From: Asparagopsis taxiformis
Taxonomy: Eukaryota; Rhodophyta; Florideophyceae; Bonnemaisoniales; Bonnemaisoniaceae
Assembly (NCBI GenBank): GCA_030407315.1
Contig: JALQPE010000093.1
Coordinates: forward strand, 1-38,155
DNA: 38,155 bases
Reading direction: 5' to 3'
Part shown: positions 18,156 to 28,100 of the stretch, piece after piece
Layout of the letters: each line of letters begins with the position of its first letter
How positions within the stretch are numbered: position 1 is the stretch's first letter
Position numbers and translations under genes: made by a program
Notes under the pieces: model-generated
What the model was told of the DNA's origin: nothing
The model's input: only the letters and a program-made list of their open reading frames with translations
Database searches by the model: none

Positions 18156-18424
18156 ATATCTTAACAACAACTACTTTAGCAAACAATTATCGAGAATATA
18201 ATCATCTCCTTTATCACTTTCAATCTATGAACCTACTATAATGCACTTCCGTTCCATGCTTTCAAACTAGATTGTCCATTCCCTAGTGGGTTGGAGCATG
18301 ATTCCAGGACGATTCCCTCACATCTCTAGACTCGATGGTCTATGCTAGAAATAGCAGAACAATTGGGTTTATACGTGCTTCATCGCCAACTTGCTTCTGG
18401 TAATGGCTGGACGTGCACGATACA
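18156..18424. other. 3' flank of gene A
   Basis: AT-rich stretch with no supported gene between the dioxygenase stop codon and the right repeat array. It probably contains the polyadenylation region, but no signal is distinctive. Confidence 0.35.
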
Positions 18425-20342
18425 CGATCACCTGAAATGGACGTCCGGTGGATGTCCAACTCAGATGCATTCCTGGCCAGCCCAGAAATTCTACAATTTC
18501 GGGCACAAAAAAATATTGCAAAAAACATCGATTTGGGCGGTCGATTGTGCCGTACGGCACACCCCCATCTCAAAAACATGTTCACATGTGCATGTTTTTG
18601 AGAATAGCCCAAATTTTAATTCAAATCAGGGTGTCTAATTTGGCCACAACGGCCCCAGGCACCGGAACCGCCGCCCCGAGCGGGGTCATCACTGGCTTCT
18701 GTAAGCACTAACTGTAAGGCTAAATGGCGCCTAACGATGGGTCGATTCCAGGCTTCAAGCCTAAGTTATGCTAGGGTGACATCGTTTCCCCTGTTCCATC
18801 ATGGTCCCGCCTTACTCCTCCACGACAAACACTACTCACCCATCACGTTACTCGTATTCCGTGCACTTTGTATGAGTAGTGAACTCGCCTGCTTAGTTGC
18901 TGCAATGCGTGGATGTAGGCAGCACACGACCAACCTGAAATGGACGTCCGGTGGATGTCCAACTCAGATGCATGCTGGCCAGCCCAGAAATTCTAAAATT
19001 TCGGGCACAAAAAATATTGCAAAAAACATCGATTTGGGCGGTCGATTGTGCCGTACGGCACACCCCCATCTCAAAAACATGTTCACATGTGCATGTTTTT
19101 GAGAATAGCCCAAATTTTAATTCAAATCAGGGTGTCTAATTTGGCCACAACGGCCCCAGGCACCGGCCACCGGCCCCGATCGGGGCTATCACTGGCTTCT
19201 GTAAGCACCAACTGTAAGGCTAAATGGCGTCTGACGAAGGGTCAATTTCAGGCTCAATACGCCAGGGACAGGTCTTGGTCCTTGTTCCATCATGGTCCCG
19301 CCCCGCTCTCTCACGACCAACCTGAAATGGACGTCCGGTGGATGTCCAGCTCGATTGCATTGCTGGCCAGCCCAGAAATTCTAAAATTTCGGGCACAGAA
19401 AAATATTGCAAAAAACATCGATTTGGGCGGTCGATTGTGCCGTACGGCACACCCCCATCTCAAAAACATGTTCACATGTGCATGTTTTTTGAGAATAGCC
19501 CAAATTTTAATTCAAATCAGGGTGTCTAATTTGGCCACAACGGCCCCAGGAACCGACCGCCGCCCCGAGCGGGGTCATCACTGGCTTCTGTAAGCACTAA
19601 CTGTGAGGCTAAATGGCGCCGAAAGATGGGTCGATTCCAGGCTTCAAGCCTAAGTTATGCTAGGTACGCATCTTCTTCCGTGTTTCATAATGGTCCCGCC
19701 TTACTCCCTCAACACAAACACTACTCACCTATCACGTTACTCATATTCCGTGTACTTTGTATTAGTAGTGAACCCGCTGGCTTAGTTTCTGCAATGCGTG
19801 GATGTAGGCAGCACACGACCAACCTGAAATGGACGTCCGGTGGATGTCCAGCTCAGATGCACTGCTGGCCAGCCCAGAAATTCTAAAATTTCGGGCACAA
19901 AAAATCTTGCAAAAATCAACGATTTGGGCGGTCGATTGTGCCGTACGGCACACCCCCATCTCAAAAACATGTTCACATGTGCATGTTTTTGAGAATAGCC
20001 CAAATTTTAATTCAAATCAGGGTGTCTAATTTGGCCACAACGGCCCCAGGAACCGACCGCCGGCCCCGATCGGGGGCTATCACTGGCGTCTGTAAGCACC
20101 AACTGTAAGCCGGAGCCGGCTGCCGCCCCGATCGGGGCTATCACTGGCTTCTATTAGCACCAACTGTAAGCCAAAATCGCGTCTCACGAAGGGTCGATTT
20201 CAGGCTCAACACGTCAGGGAAAGGTCTTGGTCCTTGTTTCATCATGGTCCCGCCCCACCCTCTCGCGACCAACCTGAAATGGACGTCCGGTGGATGTCCA
20301 GCTCGATTGCATTGCTGGCCAGCCCAGAAATTCTAAAATTTC
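18425..20342 (+). repeat. Right direct array: five copies of the palindrome-rich repeat, last truncated
   Basis: Copies lie at about 18425-18630, 18928-19131, 19315-19521, 19817-20031 and a truncated 20267-20342. The spacers alternate long, short, long, then a short-type spacer that has an internal partial duplication. Copy 1 shows the elements clearly: GTGCCGTACGGCAC at 18547-18560, and arms CTCAAAAACATG at 18569-18580 and CATGTTTTTGAG at 18591-18602. Spacers contain CCCCGATCGGGG-type or CCCCGAGCGGGG-type GC palindromes. Stretch 18928-20031 corresponds to the left array 12812-13874, so gene A is flanked by direct repeats about 1 kb long. Confidence 0.85.
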
Positions 20343-21690
20343 CGAAAAATCAATTTGGTGGCCCAGCATCTCCTGTGCCGAAAATTCCCGCTGTCACTTC
20401 TGATATACTATATCGTAGTAGTCGTAGTAGTCTAGACGTGTTTCGCACTTGTACGCATCAGGGAAGGCGTCATGGAAGGTTGAGACTACGCTACTTGTGT
20501 ACCGCGTCGTCTGAAATAGCGAGTAGTGTTTGTTGTATAGTTGTGGAGTATGCGTCTAGTGGTTTGTAAAGCTTGCAGAACGGGATAGGGATGTGGGTGG
20601 CCCTATTTTATGAATACATGAGTACCAATATTCAGGGTTGACAAAGCGGAAAGGCATAGGCTCATACATGTTTGAGATTGCATAGTAGAGAAAATATTTT
20701 CATCGAAATTTACATGGAGCTGATGGAGGTTTTAAGGATGAGGTATGAGAGGAAGAAAATTCTTCTGTGGTATGAGGATGTGTTCTGTGGGGGGATGGAA
20801 TCTTGGGATGGTACAGGGGGAGGTGGAAATGTACGGAGTGCGGGTTTAGAATGGATTGTGATTCGGAGAGGAGTGCCGACAAGCATATTATGGGGATTGG
20901 GGAGACGCTGCGGGGTGTTGGGGTAGTGAGGGCGGAGGAGGTGTTTAGGTGGGACCGTAGGAGGGTGCGGTTGAAGGCGCCGAGAGGAGGGGTTTTTAGG
21001 AAAGTGAGGAGAAAGAAGGGGAGGGGGTGGCGTCTGTTCTGGCTGTGGTGAGTGGGGATGTGATGGAGAAGAAGGGGGTTATTGTATTTGGGGAGGGAGG
21101 GGAGTGGGAGGAAGGGTGCGAAGTGGGGGGTTGATATGTGTTTCAGAGCGGGGAGGTTTCTGGGGATACGGCGGGGGAGCCACCCCGCAGTGCGGGAGCG
21201 TGGGCCGGTGGTGGTGGTGTATACGGTATCGAAGATGCGGATGGCGTGGGGGCATGGAGCAGCTGAGGGAGGGAGGGGTGGAGCAGGTCGGGTACGGGAT
21301 GGGGAGTGAGAGGTTTTGGAAGAGTAAGCTGCAGGGGAAGTTTGTGTAGAGGGCGAAGGAGAGGGGTTGAGGGTAGAGGAGAGAGGGTACTGAAGAACAA
21401 TACGTTTCAAAGGTGATGGGGGAGAGCATGGTCGAGGAGATAGGGGGTGTTTTGCCCTATTCTGAGGTAGTATGAGGACTGGTTATACGAAATCTGTACG
21501 GTAGAGCAGAAAAGTAGGTATGGAATGGAGGTGTGCACCGTGGAAGCGGGGATAGGTATCTGAAAATGCGTGCTAGAGTGGTATTGGGGGTGTTTGAGGT
21601 ACAGTACGGGGGAGGTGAGCACCAACAGGAAGGGGGTGTGAGCGAGAGGATGAAAAAATTAAAGACGAAATTGGAGTCGACCGACAAGGA
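20343..21690. other. Strongly purine-skewed stretch, no credible gene
   Basis: From about 20580 to 21640 the plus strand is very rich in G and A. This leaves long open frames on the minus strand (20700-21410, Pro/Ser/Thr/His-rich) that look like composition artefacts. One plus frame near 20803-21051 contains a KCTECGFRMDCDSERSADKH zinc-finger-like segment; without a second His/Cys and a supporting domain I do not call it. No repeats of the two main families fall here. Confidence 0.45.
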
Positions 21691-22000
21691 AAAATAGAGT
21701 GGTCGCCGTGATGGATGCGGACATCCATGTCGAGCACGGCGGCAGAAATTTCTGGGGTCGAAATTTTTGAATTTCTGAACCGGCGCCCGTCCTAGGTGGA
21801 CATAGACATGGCGGAAGTCCATCCCGAGGGGGACATCCGTGGTACTAGAAACAATGAATGTCGCCCTAGTAATACTAGACGTACTAGACCGCATGGACGT
21901 CCGGTTCTAGGCGGACATCCAAAAATACTGGAGAACATGGACGTCCGCCTAGTAATACTAGGTGTACTAGAGGTTGTGGACGTCCGCGTCCATTTCCGAG
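21690..22000. repeat. Palindrome-rich block overlapping the 5' end of methyltransferase-SET gene 2
   Basis: The palindrome CTAGTAATACTAG occurs exactly at 21866-21878 and 21949-21961. GGACGTCCG-type dyads recur near 21896 and 21940, and CTAGGCGGACATCC pairs with GGACGTCCGCCTAG. The GGACGTCCGG and GGATGTCC words resemble the start of the ~205-bp repeat family, so the block may be a diverged relative. The reading frame of the downstream gene runs through it. Confidence 0.65.
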
Positions 22001-23697
22001 AACACAGACGTACAGAAGCACCGCTCGTTGACGTCGGAAAGGAAACCAAGCCAGAATACGTCACCAAGCTGGAAGCTGTGATGGGGCGTTACATTCACAC
22101 TGTGAATTGTGACGCCACTGATGTAGCCAAAGAGGTGGAGGACAAAATTAGTTTCCTGGAAGATGGCGTGTTGGAGGACAGTGTTCAGCTTGTGCTCACT
22201 GATCCTCCATTCAACACGAGGCGGGAAGGCGGCAGAGAAAACTCGGAGTACGATATTCTGGAGCCGGAAGAGTTGGCGAGTGTTGCGTGTGAAATAGTTC
22301 GAGTTCTTCGGCCTGGCGGCCATGCTCTGATCTATTCCAGCGTGCGCCAACTCGTGGCATGGATGGATGCAATCAGAAATGCCGAGCCTGGCAAGATGAT
22401 TGTGGACAGTGTTCCAGTCGTGCTATCTCGCCGACCACACAGCTTTACGTCCAATCCATCGACGAAAACGTGCACACTGCATAATATGCACGATTTCGTT
22501 ATCCATGCGTATAAGCGGGGGAAGGGTATGGCTGCGTACGATATGGTGGATTACAGGTTGCACAATCCGGACATATCGAGGCACCCTGGGTTCACCAACG
22601 CGATTGACAACGTTCCGAGGTTGTCGGCTGGTGAAGCTCAATATGATGGGCAGAACAACCGACTGCGCCATGAGCAGAAGGCGTTGACCACTCTTCGTGA
22701 GCTTCTGGAACGATTTTCGAAGCAGAACGATATCGTGATGGATTTCTTCTCGGGAACGTACAGCACAGCCATAGCGTGTATGACGTTGAGGGATGGTACG
22801 TATCGTCGGTTCATTGGGTGTGAGAAGGAAAAAAGGTGCCACGATGCATCGCAGGAGTGGATACTGCATGCTTTCGTCAGTGAGGTGAAAGCCGGGCGAT
22901 ATGGGGGGATCTTGCAGCGTGAGGTGGAGAGTATTCTTGGGGACGAGTCGGTACCGGTCACAGGAAAAGCTCCAAGGCTTCGTCAGAAGCACATCTCAGA
23001 TGCACCAGAAGGATTCCCTGCTGTGACAGCATTGCCGAACCATCTGCTTGTGTTCGTTGCGTCAATGAAGAAGGACGGGTCTATGCTTCACAGATTGAGC
23101 GGGGTGCCTATGGACCAGTGGCCTGCCGAGGACATGCACTCGTTCTGGAGCATAGACCCGGACGCGATTCTGGCTGCCGATGCCGCATTCTACGGTGTCT
23201 ATGTTTCGCAATCGGAGGTAAGAGGTGGTGGGTTTGGCGTATTCGCGGCGAAGAAACTGAAGAAGGGGACGGTCATTGGCTGGTACAACGGGACGATTTT
23301 CTATGCGAAGATTCGAGACTCGGAACCGCAGAGATCAGTGATGTACGGCCCGGAAGGATTTGGGTGCACAGGAGAGAGGTTCCAGGACTACAACATGGAA
23401 TTGGAAACCACGTACATAGGGAGGGGTGCACCTGTTCGGAAGGTTTGGCTCGTTCCAGCGGTCTATAATTGTACCAGCTACCTCAATGATTGTCGGGTCA
23501 TTGACGGAACGGAGAAAGCGACCGAGGTGAGTCGAACACAGTCAGCCGAGTTTCGACAAGGCGATGCCATAGACAAACCGGACTTTGCTTCAAATATCAA
23601 GAATCCCCATGCTGTCAAGGTCGTTCTGACCAGAGACGTTGAAGCTGATGAGGAGATATTTGCCGACTATGGTAGAAAATATTGGCCAGCTAACTGA
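21796..23697 (+). CDS. Methyltransferase-SET fusion protein 2 (single unbroken frame)
   Basis: One 633-residue frame joins a DNA amino-methyltransferase to a SET domain. DPPF lies at residues 136-139 (LVLTDPPFN), followed by RPGGHALIYSSV and the SAM region DFFSGTYST from 316; the FSGT[FY] variant is shared with protein 1. The SET domain runs from about 470 to 631: RGGGFGVFAAKKLKKGTVIG from 476, a YLND segment and DEEIFADYGRKYW. It lacks the ~420-residue helical N-terminus and the acidic insert of protein 1. The start is uncertain: residues 1-70 are encoded by a palindromic repeat block, and the ATG at 22081 (MGRYIHTVNC, residue 96) is a sensible alternative just upstream of the catalytic domain. 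The gene runs toward ParB-like/dioxygenase gene B. Its integrity shows the domain fusion is real. Confidence 0.88.
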   Translation: MDIDMAEVHPEGDIRGTRNNECRPSNTRRTRPHGRPVLGGHPKILENMDVRLVILGVLEVVDVRVHFREHRRTEAPLVDVGKETKPEYVTKLEAVMGRYIHTVNCDATDVAKEVEDKISFLEDGVLEDSVQLVLTDPPFNTRREGGRENSEYDILEPEELASVACEIVRVLRPGGHALIYSSVRQLVAWMDAIRNAEPGKMIVDSVPVVLSRRPHSFTSNPSTKTCTLHNMHDFVIHAYKRGKGMAAYDMVDYRLHNPDISRHPGFTNAIDNVPRLSAGEAQYDGQNNRLRHEQKALTTLRELLERFSKQNDIVMDFFSGTYSTAIACMTLRDGTYRRFIGCEKEKRCHDASQEWILHAFVSEVKAGRYGGILQREVESILGDESVPVTGKAPRLRQKHISDAPEGFPAVTALPNHLLVFVASMKKDGSMLHRLSGVPMDQWPAEDMHSFWSIDPDAILAADAAFYGVYVSQSEVRGGGFGVFAAKKLKKGTVIGWYNGTIFYAKIRDSEPQRSVMYGPEGFGCTGERFQDYNMELETTYIGRGAPVRKVWLVPAVYNCTSYLNDCRVIDGTEKATEVSRTQSAEFRQGDAIDKPDFASNIKNPHAVKVVLTRDVEADEEIFADYGRKYWPAN

Positions 23698-23973
23698 GCT
23701 ACTTTGATAGATTTGAGTAAACACGCATTGGCAGAGACAATAGACTGTGCATCATCTTGCAAGAGCGCTAGATATTATAGACTAGACTACAACAATCGTG
23801 ACATGACTGCAGGAAGGCATCTGCGGCCTGGAGTGCAAACTATCCACTTTTCTACTGCTTTACCTATGGAAACGAAAAGGAGAGAAACTAGAAAGATGTG
23901 AGTGAGAAATTGTGTAGCAACGCAGCATGTAGAACACCAGTAAGAGAGCGATGTAGGAGAAGCAGTCACCCCA
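23698..23973. other. 3' flank of methyltransferase-SET gene 2
   Basis: No gene recognised. AT-rich sequence leading to the palindromic array at 23974. Confidence 0.35.
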
Positions 23974-24395
23974 TTACAGTGCGGGCCGTTTACCGGGGAT
24001 GCTGACAGCAAAGACATCGTTACGATGACTTTGCTGTAAGAAAACAAATCATTACAGCAGCCACGATTTCTTTACCGGGTAAAAAATTGTGGCCGCTGTA
24101 ATGAAACGTTTTCTTACAGCAAAGTCATCGTAACGATGACTTTGCTGTAAGAAAGCAAATCATTACAGCGGCCACAATTTTTTACCCGGTAAAAATTCTT
24201 GCTGATTTTTTACCCGGTAAAAAATTCTTTGGCCACTGCAAGGAAACGGTTCCTTACAGCAAATCATTACAGCGGCCACAATTTTTTTACCCGGTAAAGA
24301 AATCGTGGCTGCTGTAATGTTTTCTTTTCTTACAGCAAAGTCATCGTAACGATGACTTTGCTGTAAGGAACCCTGGTAAACGGCTTCGGCTGTAA
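23974..24395. repeat. Palindromic array 1 (TTACAG...CTGTAA bounded)
   Basis: A self-complementary block bounded by TTACAG and CTGTAA. It contains the 37-bp palindrome whose left arm is TTACAGCAAAGTCATCGT, with a single central base and a perfectly complementary right arm, at 24114-24150 and 24330-24366, and a diverged copy near 24003-24038. These alternate with a second palindrome type centred on TTTACCCGGTAAA with GCGGCCACAATT / AATTGTGGCCGC arms. The outer ends carry CCGTTTACC / GGTAAACGG. The layout resembles a nested-palindrome MITE. It lies 3' of gene B. Confidence 0.88.
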
Positions 24396-24871
24396 GCAGC
24401 AGGGAGTTTCGTCGTTCTCCCATCTTAGTAAAGGTGAGAAGCGAAGTGTGAAGTCGGGAAAATTGCTCAGCAAAGGTCTGTACGGCTGTGAGCAGCTCTC
24501 AGGAGTATTTTACCTCACGTGGTCTCTGTTCTGGGTATACCCTGTATATATATAGGTAGCCTAGTGTAGGTGGGAAGATAGACGAAAATTCTACCAATAA
24601 TTTATCACAGTGACGGCTCTCGTAGTCGAAATGTGCGCGTTGTCAAGGGTTGAAACTAGTCTCCCCCTACGGCCTAGCTAGTAAAATCATACAACGTTGT
24701 AGACTAATATTAAAAAGTAGCAAGCAATCTGCTGAGTAGCACTAAACTATGAGATGAAGGCCAGATGTATAGATGAAAACCGAAAAGTGGGCTAAGATAA
24801 CAATGTTGAGATGAGAAAGACAGAACTTTTTAGCAGGGAACAGTAGTATAGGTTTTAATACTTCTGGTATG
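24396..24871. other. Flank between array 1 and gene B
   Basis: No gene seen. The first ~75 bases (for example GGGAGTTTCGTC at 24402-24413) match, in inverted orientation, the sequence just left of array 3 (GACGAAACTCCC near 29560-29571). The rest is AT-rich and unassigned. Confidence 0.45.
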
Positions 24872-25129
24872 CTATCTATTGCTCCTATCGTACTTGTAAT
24901 ATTCGACGGTGTGGATGTGGTCCGTGAGGACGTCCTTCTCCGTCTTCAAGTAGATGTGGCCGCGCGTGGGCAGGCCATAGACTAACTTCTCGCCTGCAGG
25001 AAGATCTCCTCGGCTGAAGCCGACCCCGTAATGGTAAAGGTCACCGCGACCAACCAATACGGAATAGGGTGGCACCCAAAAGGTGAGAGGGGAACCTTCC
25101 ACATATCGGCGTCCGGATTGACCAGGCAT
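24872..25129 (-). CDS. C-terminal end of dioxygenase domain, gene B (-1 frame)
   Basis: This short frame completes the dioxygenase of gene B. It contains WVPPYSVLVGRGDLYHYGVG, where the His in LYHYG aligns with the distal metal ligand of A and C, and TRGHIYL, where the Arg matches the 2-oxoglutarate-binding Arg of paralogue C (IRSHLSL). The upstream frame runs out of register near 25090, in a CTCTC context. One missing base there explains the split. It should be read as the end of the 24982-28389 protein, not as a separate gene. Confidence 0.75.
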   Translation of the reverse strand: MPGQSGRRYVEGSPLTFWVPPYSVLVGRGDLYHYGVGFSRGDLPAGEKLVYGLPTRGHIYLKTEKDVLTDHIHTVEYYKYDRSNR

Positions 25130-28100
25130 ACATGACTATAAGGGGCAACTACTATAAAGAACCCATCGGCTCCGCTCGACATCATGAAATATGATGGAGA
25201 CTTGGTAGGACTTCCAACACTATTCGTCGTTACCTTGAAGTCCGTGTGCCCATCCTGGTCCGCAGCCCCATCTGCTGTAAGAAGCAGCCGCAATCCTGTC
25301 TTCGGGAAGAAGACAGGATCCTCACCCTCCATTCCCAGCTTGAGAAACTCCGCACAAACACCAAGAGCAAGCTCTGCCACCAACTTGTTCTTATACATAT
25401 CCAAATTTTCCTCCTCCAACTTGTCGCACAACTCACGCCGCGGCAGAGAGAGGCGCCCACGACCACCATCCATGCGGTCCTTCGCATCACCCACGTTGTG
25501 GATGAACTGCCACGGCGAAGGATCGAAGCCGGGCTTTGCGAAAGCTGGCGGCTCGTCCTGTGGCTCCCTGTCGTCATCGTTAGAATCAGACTGCTGGGAG
25601 GGTTTTTCAACCTCCTCAACCAGCGGGAACTGCCTAGCGAAGTGTCCGAACAACTCATGCGTCGCATTACCAGCCGTGGACGATGCCAACAGGCCTTCCA
25701 TAACAATAACCCCCAAGTTTTCCAACAATGCCTTCTTCACCGCAAAGTACCTGTCCACCACCGTATCCTCAGCACCCGGCGATGCAGCTGCCTGGAATGC
25801 TGCCGCCCTCATTTCCGCCCGAACCGTCTCCACCGTCGTACTTTCCATATAGTACTTCATCCGGCTGCCAGACGCAATTGCGCTGGGGAGAACGGCGGCC
25901 ACATTCTCATCGACGATACTGTCGGGAATGGGATTCTCCTGGGCGTCGTCGAACTGGAGAACCGGCTCCCGAGAGCGACCTCGGGAAGCCGACTTGGATT
26001 TCTTTGACGACGACTTTGATGAAGTCTCACCGAGCCTTCTCTTTTTGGTAGAAGGCTCGGGCGTCGCAGAAGCGGCTTCCAAGTTACGCTTCCCGAGGAT
26101 GGAGTTTTCACCCGCATCCTCGGGGGCGCTCTCCAGCTCGACGACCTCCACAGCACCACCCGCCGTTCCACCACGACCGGAACGACTCGCTTGCAGGCGG
26201 GTACTCCTTCTGGGCATCACTTTCCTCCCAGAAGTTTCCACTCCGGGCGGTGCAGAATCACTGACTTCAATGACATCTTCGTCAGGATCTGCACCGCCCT
26301 TCGCACTGCTGCCCTCGACCACATTCTCGGGAGTAGGGCCCTCCGTCGAAATCCTCGCAACCGTCTTCTGTCCAACCCCACCGGATGGTGAAGGGACGAA
26401 ACTGTCATCGCTGGAGCTTCCCGAACTGCTAGCAGATGCAGAACGGGAAGCTTCGACAGCGGGGGCCGGAGCAGCAGGGTGCTGCTCGGCAGCCGGAGTC
26501 GCAGGCTCAGGCTGCGAAGCCGGTGAGACCTGCTCCTGCGCGGCTTGGACAGGACGGTTGGGGGTACCAGTCCCGGCGTGGGAAACTGGACCAGAGCGTT
26601 CGCTGCCATCCTGGGGACCACGCGCAGTCGGCTTGACCGGGGTCACCGCAGGGGAGGATGCCGACACGGCAGGGGTAGAGACAGGAACAGGGGCAACCTC
26701 GGAATCGCTGGAAGATTCCAGTTGAGGTGGTGGGGGCAAAGGAATGGAGGATGAAGGGATGGGCAAGGAATTGGAAGAGGAAGGGATGGGGGCATCATCA
26801 CCACATGTGGCTGGGAGCGCAGCATGTGGGATGTCTGGGTACATCGCGTGAAAGCGTTTCCGCATAATCATGTCGCGGTACCCAGTGACGCGCAGGAGCA
26901 TTTTCCTGGCGTCCTTCCCGAAGACAGACTTCTTACGGGGAAAAATGTTCTCCGACTTGTAACCATCGGGGGGGCCTTCCTTGGGACGGAAGTCTGCCCA
27001 GCACCCCTTCTTGGGGACCATCTGAGCAAGAACTTCGACAACGCGCGAGCGAATGTCGAAGCTCTTGCTCGGGTCACCCACGCTGGGAATTGAGCCATCC
27101 AGCATCCTCAACACATCCGACACGTTCCAGTACTCGGCCACCTCCTTCACGTACCCGAAGATTTCCAACAAACCAGCAATCCATTCCTGCCCAATGGTAC
27201 CAACCGAGTACGGTTTCAGCCCGGCCGACCGACGGCTACAAGTGTAGCGCGCCGTCATCTCCAGGATGAAACACTTCTGTACATCCGGAGCACTCCTGAA
27301 CGACCCATTGAACAACAAGTTCACCGTACACCCAGCCAGATCCTCTGTGGAAGAAAATTGAACGAACTCCGGCCTGTTCGGGATGCTCGACCAGTATTTG
27401 AAAGCAGGGCTTTCAATGGTCTTGAACCCTCGCGCGATCGAGACGTAGCGCATGAGCTGTCTCGGACGAATCCAGCTCAGCGCTTTCCGTTCTTTAATGT
27501 ATTGAACGGTCGGCTCGATCTTCTTCTTTCCCAGGCGGTGGATATTGATGAACTCCATCACAGAGCACACATTGTCAGCAACTGTTACCTCGCTGACATT
27601 GTGGGTGTGGAAGTTCATCAGCCGTGAAAGCGGGAGTACTTCTTCGGAGCAGAAGACATCCCGGCCAAGCCGAGTCGGTGGGAGGAGAAAGTCGACTGGA
27701 ATAGTTCCAAAGCGACGGTAGATGTCAGACTTGACAAACTCCTCCCACTCTGGACTGTCCTTCGCAGGAGCAGGTCCAGCCGACTCGAGAATGGCCTTCA
27801 ACGCGGTCACTCGGTGAGATCCATCGACGTATTGCAGTCGTACTTTGGCATTGGAATCAATCACCTCGCAGACGGACACGCGTGAAGCAATCACGGAAAA
27901 TCCCTGAGTGAGAAACGTTTTCTTCAACTCATCAACGCGATGCGGCCTGACCACCCTGGACACGACTGCCGGAGGAGAAACATCCAGAGGGGAAATGAAG
28001 ACTGGAATGTTTCGGCAGCTCTCCGGACTTATGTCGTAGTCCACATCCACCGGGATGGGCACTGTGCCAGGGTAGGCCAGCCTGGTGCTGCGGAGAGGCT

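Noticed and set aside
12812..20342. CRISPR array
   Set aside because: Units are ~205 bp with long similar spacers and the context is eukaryotic; no Cas-like genes.
20803..21051. Zinc-finger-like CTEC...H segment on the plus strand
   Set aside because: Only three of four metal ligands are convincing and the surrounding translation is compositional noise.
20700..21410. 236-codon minus-strand open frame
   Set aside because: The translation is Pro/Ser/Thr/His-rich low complexity and explained by the purine-rich opposite strand; no domain or homologous pattern.
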